From: CAVOAK01 sp963664465
Lineage (GTDB): Bacteria > Pseudomonadota > Alphaproteobacteria > UBA8366 > CAVOAK01
Direction of reading: 5' to 3'
DNA length: 64,000 nucleotides
NCBI GenBank assembly: GCA_963664465.2
Contig: CAXXSU010000002.1
Coordinates: forward strand, 372,001 to 436,000
This document shows, piece by piece, positions 53,499-62,712 of this stretch. The notes under the pieces are model-generated. The model saw only the letters and a list, made by a program, of their open reading frames with translations. It ran no database searches and had not been told where the DNA came from. Position numbers and translations under genes: made by a program. Each line of letters opens with the position of its first letter. Positions within the stretch are counted from its first letter, which is position 1.

Positions 53499-54269
53499 AT
53501 GTTTGAGCTCAACGGCAAAGTCGCGCTCATTACCGGATCTTCACGTGGAATCGGCAAAGCGATTGCTGAAGCGATGGCGGCGCAGGGCGCCCAGGTCATC
53601 GTTTCGAGCCGCACGGCGGAAGCCTGCGAAACGGTCGTCAGCGCGATTCGTGACGAGGGCGGCGATGCGCTGGCGATTCCCTGCAACATCAACCATAAGA
53701 AGGAACTTGAAGCGCTGGTCGACGGCTCGCTCAAAGCCTGCGGCCGTATCGATATTTTGGTCTGCAACGCCGCGGTCAATCCCTATCTCGGCCCGCTCGG
53801 CGAGATCACCGACAAAGCGTAAGACCGAATCATGGACACCAACGTCAAACACACTCTTTTGCTGTGCAACATGATTCTGCCGCAAATGGCGGAGCGTCGG
53901 AGCGGCTCGGTTATCATCGTGTCGAGTATTGGCGGCCTTAAGGGTACGAGCACTCTCGGCGCTTACGCGATCTCTAAAGCGGCGGAGATGCAACTTGCCC
54001 GCAATCTTGCCGTCGAATGGGGAAATCAGAATGTTCGTGTCAACTGTCTGGCTCCCGGCCTAATTCGCACCGACTTTTCGCGGGCCCTTTGGGAGGATCC
54101 GGAAGTTCATGATGCGGTGATCTCGACATATCCCCTACACCGGATCGGAGAACCAAAGGATGTAGCGGGTGCGGCGGTGTTTCTGGCCTCCGACGCGGCC
54201 GGATTCGTGACGGGGCAAACCATCGTCATTGACGGCGGCGCAACGATCAGCGGTGCCGCCCACCGCTAA
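53499..54269 (+). pseudogene. Short-chain dehydrogenase/reductase with internal TAA codon
   Basis: The N-terminal part has the Rossmann motif ITGSSRGIGKAIAEAMAAQG and NAAVNPYLGPLGEI. After DKA a TAA (53820-53822) stops the frame. The same frame continues with DRIMDTNVKHTLLLCNMILP, the catalytic region IVSSIGGLKGTSTLGAYAIS (Ser, Tyr) and NCLAPGLIRTDFSRALWEDP. The whole is 256 codons, a normal SDR length. A codon such as TAT or TAC changed to TAA would explain it; a sequencing error is possible. The family oxidises or reduces alcohols and ketones with NAD(P). Confidence 0.85.
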
Positions 54270-54300
54270 GACAGTTGTATTACTTGTAATGTTGGAGGCT

Positions 54301-55370
54301 TTAAAGGTTGGCGAAATTCGAGCCCGCTAGTACCAGAGACTTTCCCACCAGCGTCGCCACGCGTGCGCCATAGTCGCGAAACCGCTGGTCCCGTGTCTGA
54401 CCGCGCAGATAGCGGATGTGTATCTGCTGGATGATGACCGCGAGCCGAAAGGTGCCGAAAACGTGGTGCCATTGGATGGCGGCGGTATCGAACCCCGTGT
54501 GCGCTATGTAACGTTGGATGACGCCGGCGCGCGATGGAAATCCAGTACGCCAACTCGGCAACGACCCCGCGTCGATCCATGTGCCGTCATCGTCCGCTTC
54601 GCCCCACCAATTGAGCAGATAGCCCAGGTCACAGAGCGGATCGCCCCGCGTCGACATGTCCCAATCCAGCACAGCGACAAAATTCGCGGGATCCTTCCGA
54701 TGCACAAGAATGTTGTCGAGTTTGTAATCATTGTGGATTAGCGACGTTGCAGTCTGTGCTGGCCGGTTATCGTGTAGCCAGCGCGTCAGCCGGTCCGCGC
54801 CGTCCACCGGGTGTTATCCTGCGCAGCTTCCCAGCGCTCAATCCAGCCGGTGACCTGACGTTCGAGGTAGCCTTCGGGGTGACCGAAGTCAGCCAGACCG
54901 ACTTCGCCAGGGTCTAATTTGTGGAGGCCGGCCAAAGTATCGATGATGGTGTTGCCGATACGCCGCGCCGTCGCATAATCGTCTATGAATGGTGCCGGAA
55001 GATCTTGGCGGATCACGATCCCGCTACGCCGTTCCATGACATGGAAGGGTGCACCTATCACACGCTCATCGGTGCAGAGGTGATAGCTGCGCGGCGCCAA
55101 TGGAAAGCGCTTGTATAAACTTGAGAGCACTTTGTGCTCGCGTCCCATGTCGTGGGCCGACGGCGCAATAGGACCGAGCGGTGGGCGGCGTAGGACGAAC
55201 TCCGCTTGGCCATACCGCACGAGGTAGGTCAGATTCGCATGGCCGCCGCCAAATTGGTGGATCTCGAATGTGCCTTTGGCGCCGGGGAGATGATCGCGAA
55301 GATACGGCTCGAGTCGTTCAATATCGAGCCGCTCATCATGTCGGACTGCAATGACTTCCGGGTCGTCCAC
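54301..55370 (-). pseudogene. Aminoglycoside phosphotransferase-like (ACAD10-type) protein, frameshifted
   Basis: The N-terminal frame (to 54786) has FGGGHANLTYLVRYGQAEFV and FHVMERRSGIVIRQDLPAPF, the ATP-binding lobe of the phosphotransferase family. The C-terminal frame (54301-54807) has the catalytic loop SLIHNDYKLDNILVHRKDPA and AVLDWDMSTRGDPLCDLGYL. The join reads AQDNT then VDGADRLTRWLHDNR. One base is missing from the G-run at 54809-54811, and adding it gives 356 residues. It ends the fatty-acid operon, as ACAD10-like kinases often accompany acyl-CoA dehydrogenases. A one-base homopolymer error is quite likely. Confidence 0.85.
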
Positions 55371-55385
55371 AGTGGCGTCCGATCG

Positions 55386-56567
55386 TTATGCGACCTCGAA
55401 CAGCCCGGCCGCGCCCATACCGCCGCCGATACACATAGTGACGACGACGCGCTTGGCGCCGCGCCGCTTGCCTTCGATCAATGCATGTCCCACAAGCCGC
55501 GCCCCGGTCATGCCGAATGGGTGGCCAATGGCAATCGAGCCGCCGTTGACGTTGAGGATGTCCATCGGGATTTGCAGCCGGTCACGGCAATAAACGACTT
55601 GCACCGCAAACGCTTCGTTGAGCTCCCAAAGATCGATATCCTCCACACGAAGGCCTTGGCGTTCGAGCAGCCGCGGCACCGCGAAGACCGGCCCAATGCC
55701 CATTTCATCGGGTTCGCAACCAGCTACGGCCAGTCCGCGAAAGATACCAAGCGGCTCAATTCCACGCTTCTCGGCAAGCTCGGCGTCCATCACCACGCAG
55801 GCCGAGGCCCCATCAGAGAGCTGGGATGCGTTGCCGGCGGTGATGAATTTGTCCTCACCCATTACCGGCTTCAGAGTCGTAAGCCCTTCGAGCGTAGTTT
55901 CAGGCCGGTTTCCCTCGTCCTTTGCAAGCGTGACTTGCTCTTCGCGGGTTTCTTTGGTCTCGCGGTCGGTAACGACCTTTACGGAAGGGAGCGGCACAAT
56001 TTCGTCGTCGAAACATCCCGAGTCTTGAGCCGCTGCGGTGCGCTGTTCGCTGATTAATGCGTACTCATCCTGTGCTTCGCGCGTTACCTGATAGCGTTCG
56101 GCGACGGTGTCCGCAGTGTCGATCATCGACATCCAGAGCGAGGGCTTGTTGGTCATAAGCCACTCTTCCTCAATGTTGTTGCGATTGAGGTTGGGCTGTA
56201 CCAGGCTGACGGATTCAATGCCGCCGGCTACCGTCACCGGCACCTTATCGACGATCACCCGTTGTGCAGCGACGGCGATCGCCTGCATGCCTGAACTGCA
56301 GAACCGGTTGATCGTGGTCGCCGCGGTGGTTACCGGCAGACCGGCGCGGATGGCCGAGAGGCGGGCAATGTTCTTGCCTGTCGCACCTTCGGGATAGCCG
56401 CAGCCAAGGATCACGTCTTCGACTTCCTTGGGTTCGACACCGGCGCGCTGGACCGCATGGCCGATGACGTGGCCGCCCATGACCGCGCCATGGGTGTTGT
56501 TGAAGGCGCCGCGGAAAGCCTTGCCAATTGGCGTTCGGGCGGTGGAAACGATTGCGGCTTCGGTCAA
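55386..56567 (-). CDS. Acetyl-CoA C-acyltransferase (thiolase)
   Basis: The product, about 393 residues from a TTG start at 56567 (GAGG upstream), has all thiolase residues: nucleophile Cys in TTINRFCSSGMQAIAVAAQR (about 86), the His loop in NGGSIAIGHPFGMTGARLVG, and the second Cys in TMCIGGGMGAAGLFEV. It cleaves 3-ketoacyl-CoA to acetyl-CoA in beta-oxidation. The frame extends to 56615, but also there only TTG is found and that part overlaps the upstream gene. It sits between the multifunctional enzyme and the phosphotransferase-like gene in one direction. Confidence 0.93.
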   Translation of the reverse strand: MTEAAIVSTARTPIGKAFRGAFNNTHGAVMGGHVIGHAVQRAGVEPKEVEDVILGCGYPEGATGKNIARLSAIRAGLPVTTAATTINRFCSSGMQAIAVAAQRVIVDKVPVTVAGGIESVSLVQPNLNRNNIEEEWLMTNKPSLWMSMIDTADTVAERYQVTREAQDEYALISEQRTAAAQDSGCFDDEIVPLPSVKVVTDRETKETREEQVTLAKDEGNRPETTLEGLTTLKPVMGEDKFITAGNASQLSDGASACVVMDAELAEKRGIEPLGIFRGLAVAGCEPDEMGIGPVFAVPRLLERQGLRVEDIDLWELNEAFAVQVVYCRDRLQIPMDILNVNGGSIAIGHPFGMTGARLVGHALIEGKRRGAKRVVVTMCIGGGMGAAGLFEVA

Positions 56568-56611
56568 AGGTCTATCCTCGATGGTCTGGTGGAGATTGTC
56601 GGCTTTACACC

Positions 56612-58711
56612 TCAAACGGTTTCGAGATCGCCGAAGCGCCCGCCGTCACGAGCCAATTGCTCGATCAGGGGTGCCGGCTTCAACGCTTCGTCATTTTGTG
56701 CCTCGAGCCGCTTAATCCCCTCGTAAATCGTCTTCAGTCCAACTTGGTCGGCATAGTACATGGGACCGCCTCGGTAGATCGGGAATCCATAACCATAGAT
56801 CCACGTCACGTCGATATCGCTCGCCCGGATGGCAATTCCCTCCTCGAGGATTCGAGCCCCCTCATTGATCAATGTCAGCATACAGCGATTGAGAATCTCT
56901 TCGTCTCCGAACGTCTGGCGCTCGAGCCCCAATTCGGCCGATACGCCAACGATCAGCGCTTCGATCTCGGGATCCGGAAGCGGCGTGCGGCTGCCTTCCT
57001 CATAGCGGTACCAGCCGGCGCCCGTCTTTTGACCGAATCGTCCGAGCTCACAAATACGGTCGGCGATCGGTGAGTAACGTTCGCCGGGATCGCGCAAATC
57101 GGCTCGGTGCTTGCGGATCGCCCAGCCGATATCGAGTCCAGCCAGATCGCCCATCGCAAACGGCCCCATCGGAAATCCAAATTCGTAAATGACGCGATCA
57201 ATCTGTTGTGGCAATGCGCCTTCCTCCAACAGGAAATTCGCCTGGCGCGTATAGGCATGGAGCATGCGGTTGCCGATAAACCCGTCACACACGCGCGCCA
57301 ACACCGGCACTTTGCCAAGCGTTCGCGCAAGCTGCATCACAGTGGCGATAACATCGGGTGCCGTATCTGCGCCCCGCACATTCTCCATCAGCTTCATGAC
57401 ATTGGCTGGACTGAAGAAGTGGGTACCGACGACCGACTCCGCTCGTTCAGTCGCACCTGCGATGGCGTCGATATCGAGCGTCGAGGTGTTGGACGCGAGT
57501 ATTGCGCCTTGTTTGCAGACGCGGTCCAGCGAGCGAAAGATCTGTTGTTTTACCTCCATGTTCTCGAACACCGCCTCGATGACAATGTCAGCATTGCCAG
57601 CATCTGCGATCTCGGTAGACCTAGTGATATGCGACATCGCGCGGTCCATGTCGTCTTGATTAAGGCGGCCACGCGATACGCTGCCCATGTAGTTCTTGCG
57701 GACGATGCCAAGCCCGCGCTCGAGCGCCTCGTTGTCGACGTCGACAACCTGCACTGGGATACCGGCGTTGGCGAAATTCATGGCGATACCACCGCCCATC
57801 GTCCCGGCGCCGATCACGGCTGCCGTCTCGATGGTCCGCGGTTTCACATCCTTTGCGAGGTCCGGAATTCTCATCGCCGCACGTTCGGCGAAAAAGGCAT
57901 GGCGCTGCGCCGCCGATTGATCGGACTGCACGCACCGCATGAAGAGCTCGCGTTCTTGCGCCAATCCCTCTTCGAACGGCAACGTGTAAGCCGCCTCGAC
58001 GGCCTCGATGCAGAGGTTGGGTGCGATCAGACCGCGTGCCCGCCGTTCGATTCGTTTGCGTGCAGCATCAAATGCTGCTTCGTTGCCCTCGACCAATCTC
58101 TCATCCATATCGCGGATCACTGGTAGAGATTTCCGGTCGGCAATCACTTCTGATGCAAAAGATACAGCGCCTTCGCCTAGATCTCCCTCGATCAGCTTAT
58201 CCAGAAGGCCCATGGCGAGGCTCGGCTCGGCTGGGTAGAAGTTTCCACTGAGAATGACGTCGAGCGCTGGCTCAAGGCCGATAAGACGCGGCAAACGTTG
58301 TGTCGCTCCGGCACCGGGTATCAGCCCAAGCTTGATCTCGGGCGAGCCCAACTTGGCCGAAGGCGCGCCAATCCTGTAGTGGCAACCGAGCGCGAGCTCA
58401 AGTGCGCCGCCGACCGCCGTTTCGTGGATGGCAGCGATCACGGGCTTGGCGCTCGATTCGGCACATTGGATGACATCACCGAGGGACGGCGCGATCGATG
58501 GCTTGCCGAATTCGCGAATGTCGGCACCGCCGGAGAAACATCGTCCGTCACCGATCAAGACAATGGCCTCGATAGCATCGTCGGATTGAGCGCGTTGCAA
58601 CCCTTCAAGGATGCTCTTGCGGAGGTCCGCGCCCAGGGCATTTACCGGTGGGTTTGCGAGCGTGATGATCGCAACGGTCCCGCGCGCATCGTATTTCGTC
58701 GCCATCACCAA
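56612..58711 (-). CDS. Fused enoyl-CoA hydratase/3-hydroxyacyl-CoA dehydrogenase (FadB/FadJ-like)
   Basis: The 699-residue protein has an N-terminal crotonase domain (residues about 1-190, with GDGRCFSGGADIREFG and AVGGALELALGCHYRIGAPS). The NAD-binding dehydrogenase follows (about 300-480, starting IETAAVIGAGTMGGGIAMNF, with NTSTLDIDAIA and HFFSPANVMKLMEN). A C-terminal dimer domain follows, with PVLARVCDGFIGNRMLHAYT. It performs the hydration and dehydrogenation steps of beta-oxidation. The length is normal for the family. It is followed after 45 bp by the thiolase. Confidence 0.96.
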   Translation of the reverse strand: MVMATKYDARGTVAIITLANPPVNALGADLRKSILEGLQRAQSDDAIEAIVLIGDGRCFSGGADIREFGKPSIAPSLGDVIQCAESSAKPVIAAIHETAVGGALELALGCHYRIGAPSAKLGSPEIKLGLIPGAGATQRLPRLIGLEPALDVILSGNFYPAEPSLAMGLLDKLIEGDLGEGAVSFASEVIADRKSLPVIRDMDERLVEGNEAAFDAARKRIERRARGLIAPNLCIEAVEAAYTLPFEEGLAQERELFMRCVQSDQSAAQRHAFFAERAAMRIPDLAKDVKPRTIETAAVIGAGTMGGGIAMNFANAGIPVQVVDVDNEALERGLGIVRKNYMGSVSRGRLNQDDMDRAMSHITRSTEIADAGNADIVIEAVFENMEVKQQIFRSLDRVCKQGAILASNTSTLDIDAIAGATERAESVVGTHFFSPANVMKLMENVRGADTAPDVIATVMQLARTLGKVPVLARVCDGFIGNRMLHAYTRQANFLLEEGALPQQIDRVIYEFGFPMGPFAMGDLAGLDIGWAIRKHRADLRDPGERYSPIADRICELGRFGQKTGAGWYRYEEGSRTPLPDPEIEALIVGVSAELGLERQTFGDEEILNRCMLTLINEGARILEEGIAIRASDIDVTWIYGYGFPIYRGGPMYYADQVGLKTIYEGIKRLEAQNDEALKPAPLIEQLARDGGRFGDLETV

Positions 58712-58750
58712 ATCTTTCCCTTCGAACCACCTGTTCTCTTGCGTCGCCGA

Positions 58751-59971
58751 TCAGAGGTCGGCTGCAACATCATGTTTGTTGAGTTCAAGGCGCGCAACCT
58801 GGGCCCGGTGTACCTCGTCGGGTCCATCGGCCAAACGCAACGCGCGGGCCTGAGCCCAGGCATGCGCTAACCCGAAGTCCTCCGATAGGCCGCCTGCGCC
58901 ATGCGCCTGCATCGCCCGGTCCACCACGGCAAGCGCCATGTTCGGTGCGACGACCTTAATCATGGCGATCTCCGACCGCGCCTCTTTGTTGCCGACCGTA
59001 TCCATCATGTATGCGGCCTTCAATGTGAGTAGTCGCGCTTGTTCAATTTCCATGCGAGATCGGGCAATTTGCTCTGCAATGACACCCTGCTCCGCGAGCG
59101 GCTTGCCGAATGCCGTTCGCACCTTAACTCTGCGGCACATTGACTCGAGTGACCGTTCAGCCAACCCGATAAGGCGCATGCAGTGATGGATTCGGCCAGG
59201 GCCCAGCCGGCCCTGTGCGATCTCGAAGCCGCGGCCCTCACCGAGAAGAAGATTCGCGGCCGGCACGCGCACATCTGTAAATTCGATCTCCCAGTGTCCA
59301 CGAGGTGCGTGGTCGTACCCCATAACCGTTAGCGGCCGGACGATCTTTAAGCCCTTTGATTCTCTGGGGACGAGGATCATGGATTGCTGTTGGTGACGTG
59401 CCGCCTTCGGGTCGCTCTTGCCCATGACGATAAGGACCTTGCAGTCGTCGCTGCCCGCGCCAGTGATCCACCATTTTCGACCGTTGATCACATAATCGTC
59501 GCCATCGCGGAGGATCGAAGCCTCGATGTTTGTCGCATCCGAAGATGCCACATGCGGTTCGGTCATCGCGAATGCCGAGCGAATCTCGCCCGCGAGCAAT
59601 GGGCCAAGCCATTGGTCCCGCTGTTCGGGCGTCCCGTAGCGCACCAGCACTTCCATGTTGCCGGTATCGGGGGCTGCACAATTAAAGGCGTCGGGTGCTA
59701 TCGGCGAGCGTCCCATAATCTCGCAGAGCGGTGCGTATTCGATATTGCTCAGGCCGGGCCCATATTCCGGTTCCGGCAAAAACAAGTTCCACAATCCGGC
59801 TTCTTTCGCCTGTGCCTTTAGATCCTCGATGATCGGCGGGTTCGACCAGTGGCTGGAGTCGCTCGACAATTGCTCATGATAGAGCTGTTCGTTGGGGTAG
59901 ATCGCCTGCGCCATAAAGGCTTCGAGGCGGGTCGCATACTCTCTGGTGTTTGGCGAAAGTTCGAATTCCAT
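58751..59971 (-). CDS. Acyl-CoA dehydrogenase
   Basis: The 406-residue flavoprotein has the ACAD blocks: SAFAMTEPHVASSDATNIEA, DDYVINGRKWWITGAGSDDC, RVPAANLLLGEGRGFEIAQG and a C-terminal QAHGAGGLSEDFGLAHAWAQ. It introduces the alpha,beta double bond in acyl-CoA, passing electrons to ETF. It resembles the ACAD10/11-type dehydrogenases, in line with the phosphotransferase-like gene at the end of the operon. It is 40 bp upstream of the multifunctional enzyme on the minus strand. Confidence 0.93.
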   Translation of the reverse strand: MEFELSPNTREYATRLEAFMAQAIYPNEQLYHEQLSSDSSHWSNPPIIEDLKAQAKEAGLWNLFLPEPEYGPGLSNIEYAPLCEIMGRSPIAPDAFNCAAPDTGNMEVLVRYGTPEQRDQWLGPLLAGEIRSAFAMTEPHVASSDATNIEASILRDGDDYVINGRKWWITGAGSDDCKVLIVMGKSDPKAARHQQQSMILVPRESKGLKIVRPLTVMGYDHAPRGHWEIEFTDVRVPAANLLLGEGRGFEIAQGRLGPGRIHHCMRLIGLAERSLESMCRRVKVRTAFGKPLAEQGVIAEQIARSRMEIEQARLLTLKAAYMMDTVGNKEARSEIAMIKVVAPNMALAVVDRAMQAHGAGGLSEDFGLAHAWAQARALRLADGPDEVHRAQVARLELNKHDVAADL

Positions 59972-60021
59972 ACAGGCTCCATTCTACCACCGGGCTGGTG
60001 CTAGAGACGTTGTAACCGACT

Positions 60022-61659
60022 TCAGACTGAAGGAAGTCTGTGGTCGCGATATTGTTCTCGCAGTTTGAGCTTGTTTAATTTGCCGGTCGCAGTATGCGGC
60101 AGTGTCTCGACGAGTATGATCTCATCCGGCAACCACCACTTTGCAACTTTGTCCTTGAGATACTCGGTAATTTCGCCGGCGTCGGGCTGCGCTCCATCCT
60201 GCGGCACGACGAGGAGCAACGGTCGCTCAGTCCATTTTGGGTGGGCAATCCCAATTGCCGCAGCTTCGGCGACCGATGGGTGTCCGATCGCGGCATTCTC
60301 CAGTTCAATCGAGCTGATCCACTCGCCCCCGGATTTGATCAGATCTTTGGTCCGATCAGTGAGACGCAGATATCCGTCAGCGTCGATCGTGCCCACATCG
60401 CCAGTCCGCATCCAGCCGTCTTCATCATGGCTGGCTTTTGTCGCTTCTTCATCCCGGAAATATGCCCGGGCCACCCATGCCCCGCGCACCAGGAGTTCAC
60501 CGGCCGTCCTGCCATCGTGCGGTTGAGTCCGGCCTTCGTCGTCGACGATTTTCAAGTCGACTCCAAACTTGGCGCGGCCCTGTGCGGACACAAGGTCGTG
60601 GCGCTCCTCCGCCGGCAGATCAACGAATTTGCCCTTTAGTCTTCCATTTGTTCCGATTGGACTGATCTCGGTCATGCCCCACGCCTGCATCACCGACACA
60701 CCATGCTCTTCCTCGAATGCCTTGATCATGGAAAGTGGCACTGCCGATCCGCCGATAACCACCGACTTAAGATGGTTCGGCCGCTTGCCCGAAGATCTTA
60801 AGTAGTCGAGCAGCCCCAACCACACCGTCGGAACCCCCGCCGTGATCGACACGCGCTCGGCCTCGAACAGCTCGTAAAGACTCTCGCCATCAAGTTTTGC
60901 GCCGGCAAACACGAGCTTCGAGCCTGACATTGTTGCACCGTAGGGTATTCCCCAGGCATGCACGTGAAACATTGGCACGACGGGAAGCACTGTAGTGCGA
61001 GACGACAACGCGAGCGTTGTATCCGCATGACAGATTGAAAAACTGTGGAGTACGGTCGAACGGTGGCTGAACAACACTCCCTTGGGATTGCCGGTCGTGC
61101 CAGACGTGTAGCAAAGCGATGCGGCCGTATTTTCATCGAACTCGGGCCAGTCGTAAGTATCGGACTCGTCGGCGATGAGAGTTTCATAAACCATCGCATT
61201 CTCGAGCTTAGTTTCGGGCATGTGCGCTGCATCCGTCATCACGACATAGCCCTCGACGGTCGTGAGATTGTCCTGCAGCTGTTCGACCAGCTCGACGAAC
61301 GGCAGATCGACGAAGATCAGCCGATCCTCTGCGTGGTTGACGATATAGTTTATCTGCTCGTGAAACAGGCGTGGATTGATTGTGTGGCAGACGGCACCCA
61401 TGCAGGAAATCGCATAGTAGAGCTCATAGTGGCGGTAGCCATTCCAAGCCAGTGTGGCGACGCGGTCACCAGGCTTTATGCCCAATCTCTGCAGCGCGTT
61501 CGCAAGTTTTTGGATGCGCAGGTAGGCGTCGGCATAGGAGTAGCGATGGATCGGTCCTTCCAGGGTGCGGGAAACGATCTCCGTATCGCCGTGATATTGG
61601 GCCGCGAACCTGATCAAGGACGTGATCAGGAGCGGCGTATCCATCATCAGTCCCTTCAT
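60022..61659 (-). CDS. Fatty acid--CoA ligase (AMP-binding)
   Basis: From the ATG at 61659 (GGAG upstream) the product is 545 residues. The core motifs are present: SLCYTSGTTGNPKGVLFSHR (P-loop), VMQAWGMTEISPIG, the TGD motif in DGWMRTGDVGTIDADGYLRL, and the catalytic lysine in LPHTATGKLNKLKLREQYRD. It activates a carboxylic acid, probably medium or long chain, for the beta-oxidation enzymes downstream (ACAD 51 bp on). It is the first gene of the minus-strand operon. The longer frame to 61722 lacks family similarity. Confidence 0.95.
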   Translation of the reverse strand: MKGLMMDTPLLITSLIRFAAQYHGDTEIVSRTLEGPIHRYSYADAYLRIQKLANALQRLGIKPGDRVATLAWNGYRHYELYYAISCMGAVCHTINPRLFHEQINYIVNHAEDRLIFVDLPFVELVEQLQDNLTTVEGYVVMTDAAHMPETKLENAMVYETLIADESDTYDWPEFDENTAASLCYTSGTTGNPKGVLFSHRSTVLHSFSICHADTTLALSSRTTVLPVVPMFHVHAWGIPYGATMSGSKLVFAGAKLDGESLYELFEAERVSITAGVPTVWLGLLDYLRSSGKRPNHLKSVVIGGSAVPLSMIKAFEEEHGVSVMQAWGMTEISPIGTNGRLKGKFVDLPAEERHDLVSAQGRAKFGVDLKIVDDEGRTQPHDGRTAGELLVRGAWVARAYFRDEEATKASHDEDGWMRTGDVGTIDADGYLRLTDRTKDLIKSGGEWISSIELENAAIGHPSVAEAAAIGIAHPKWTERPLLLVVPQDGAQPDAGEITEYLKDKVAKWWLPDEIILVETLPHTATGKLNKLKLREQYRDHRLPSV

Positions 61660-61807
61660 TTGTTGCTCCAATTCGCCGTTTTGACCACTACATGCCATGA
61701 TCCTTGCCGAATACACTAACATTTTGCATGACAGACTTCCGCGCCGGAGGTCGGCTCCCGCTGAGTCGGGCGGCTAGTGCTGCAGAGTTCTCGGGGGCAC
61801 TTCGATT

Positions 61808-62605
61808 TTGGGATTTCGTATGCAGGTTGCTATCATTCGCGTCATGCACCGTACGATGGCAGCAGTCCTTGCAATATTGCTGATGGTCGGCGCGTCCAAC
61901 GCCGACGAAGCAGCGGATATCATATCCGAAGATGCCCTCGACTTTGCGGCAATGCGCACGGACATGGTGCGGACAATCCGCCTGCGCGTCGCCCTAGCTG
62001 CCGAGGAAACGGGTGTAGCGGAACTTGATCCATGGATATTGGATGCGATGCGGGAAGTTCCCCGCCACGCGTTTGTGCCGGATCAGGTCAAGTTATTCGC
62101 TTATTTCGATACGCCGCTTCCGCTGGGTTTCGAGCAGAACATTTCTCAACCCTTCATCATTGCATTGATGACACATCTGGCTCGGGTGAAAGTCGGAGAC
62201 GTTGTGTTTGAAACCGGTACCGGTGCCGGCTATCACGCTGCAATTCTCTCCAAGCGGGCGGCTCGGGTGAACTCACTTGAAGTCGTTGGCGCACTTGCCA
62301 AATCGGCGCAGGAGGCCTTGCGGCGCGCGGGTATCGACAACGCAGAAGTGCGCGTCGGCGACGGCTACTATGGCTGGCCGGAGCGCGGACCGTATGACGC
62401 GATCATCGTCAAGGAGGCGGTCAATCACATTCCGCCGCCGCTGGTCAATCAATTGAAGCCTGGGGGACGGCTGGTCATCCCGATTGGTTTGCTGGACGAA
62501 TTTCAACATCTCAGCGTTGTCGAGAAAAGCTTGGACGGCAACTTGAGCGTTAGAAAAATTCTCCCGGTGCGCTTTACGCCCCTGCAGGGTGGCAAACGCA
62601 TCTGA
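61808..62605 (+). CDS. Secreted protein-L-isoaspartate O-methyltransferase paralogue
   Basis: The 265-residue protein has a hydrophobic leader (MHRTMAAVLAILLMVGASNA, start at 61844 or earlier) followed by PCMT motifs: VPRHAFVPDQ, PLPLGFEQNISQPFIIALMT, VFETGTGAGYHAAILSKRAA and LVNQLKPGGRLVIPIG. Motif I reads ETGTGAGYH rather than the usual E-x-G-x-G-x-G-Y-Q. A periplasmic location is inferred from the leader; the source of SAM there is unclear, as for other exported PCMTs. The first Met used is uncertain. Confidence 0.82.
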   Translation: MGFRMQVAIIRVMHRTMAAVLAILLMVGASNADEAADIISEDALDFAAMRTDMVRTIRLRVALAAEETGVAELDPWILDAMREVPRHAFVPDQVKLFAYFDTPLPLGFEQNISQPFIIALMTHLARVKVGDVVFETGTGAGYHAAILSKRAARVNSLEVVGALAKSAQEALRRAGIDNAEVRVGDGYYGWPERGPYDAIIVKEAVNHIPPPLVNQLKPGGRLVIPIGLLDEFQHLSVVEKSLDGNLSVRKILPVRFTPLQGGKRI

Positions 62606-62660
62606 CATATGCGCTGGCCGAGGCGACAGCTGTGCAGCATCGACGGCGGGTGAAATGACA

Positions 62661-62684
62661 AAGGGCGGCCATGTGGCCGCCCTT
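62661..62684. terminator. Hairpin between convergent genes
   Basis: AAGGGCGGCCA (62661-62671) and TGGCCGCCCTT (62674-62684) are perfect complements with a 2-base gap, about 60 bp after the methyltransferase stop and 29 bp from the RTX stop. It can act for both strands. The short loop and absence of a long U-run reduce certainty. Confidence 0.65.
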
Positions 62685-62712
62685 CCAACTCGAACCTTTA
62701 AACCTAGTGTTC

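Noticed and set aside
57107..58126. 339-codon plus-strand frame in the beta-oxidation operon
   Set aside because: It is antisense to the FadB/FadJ-like gene and has no domain signature.
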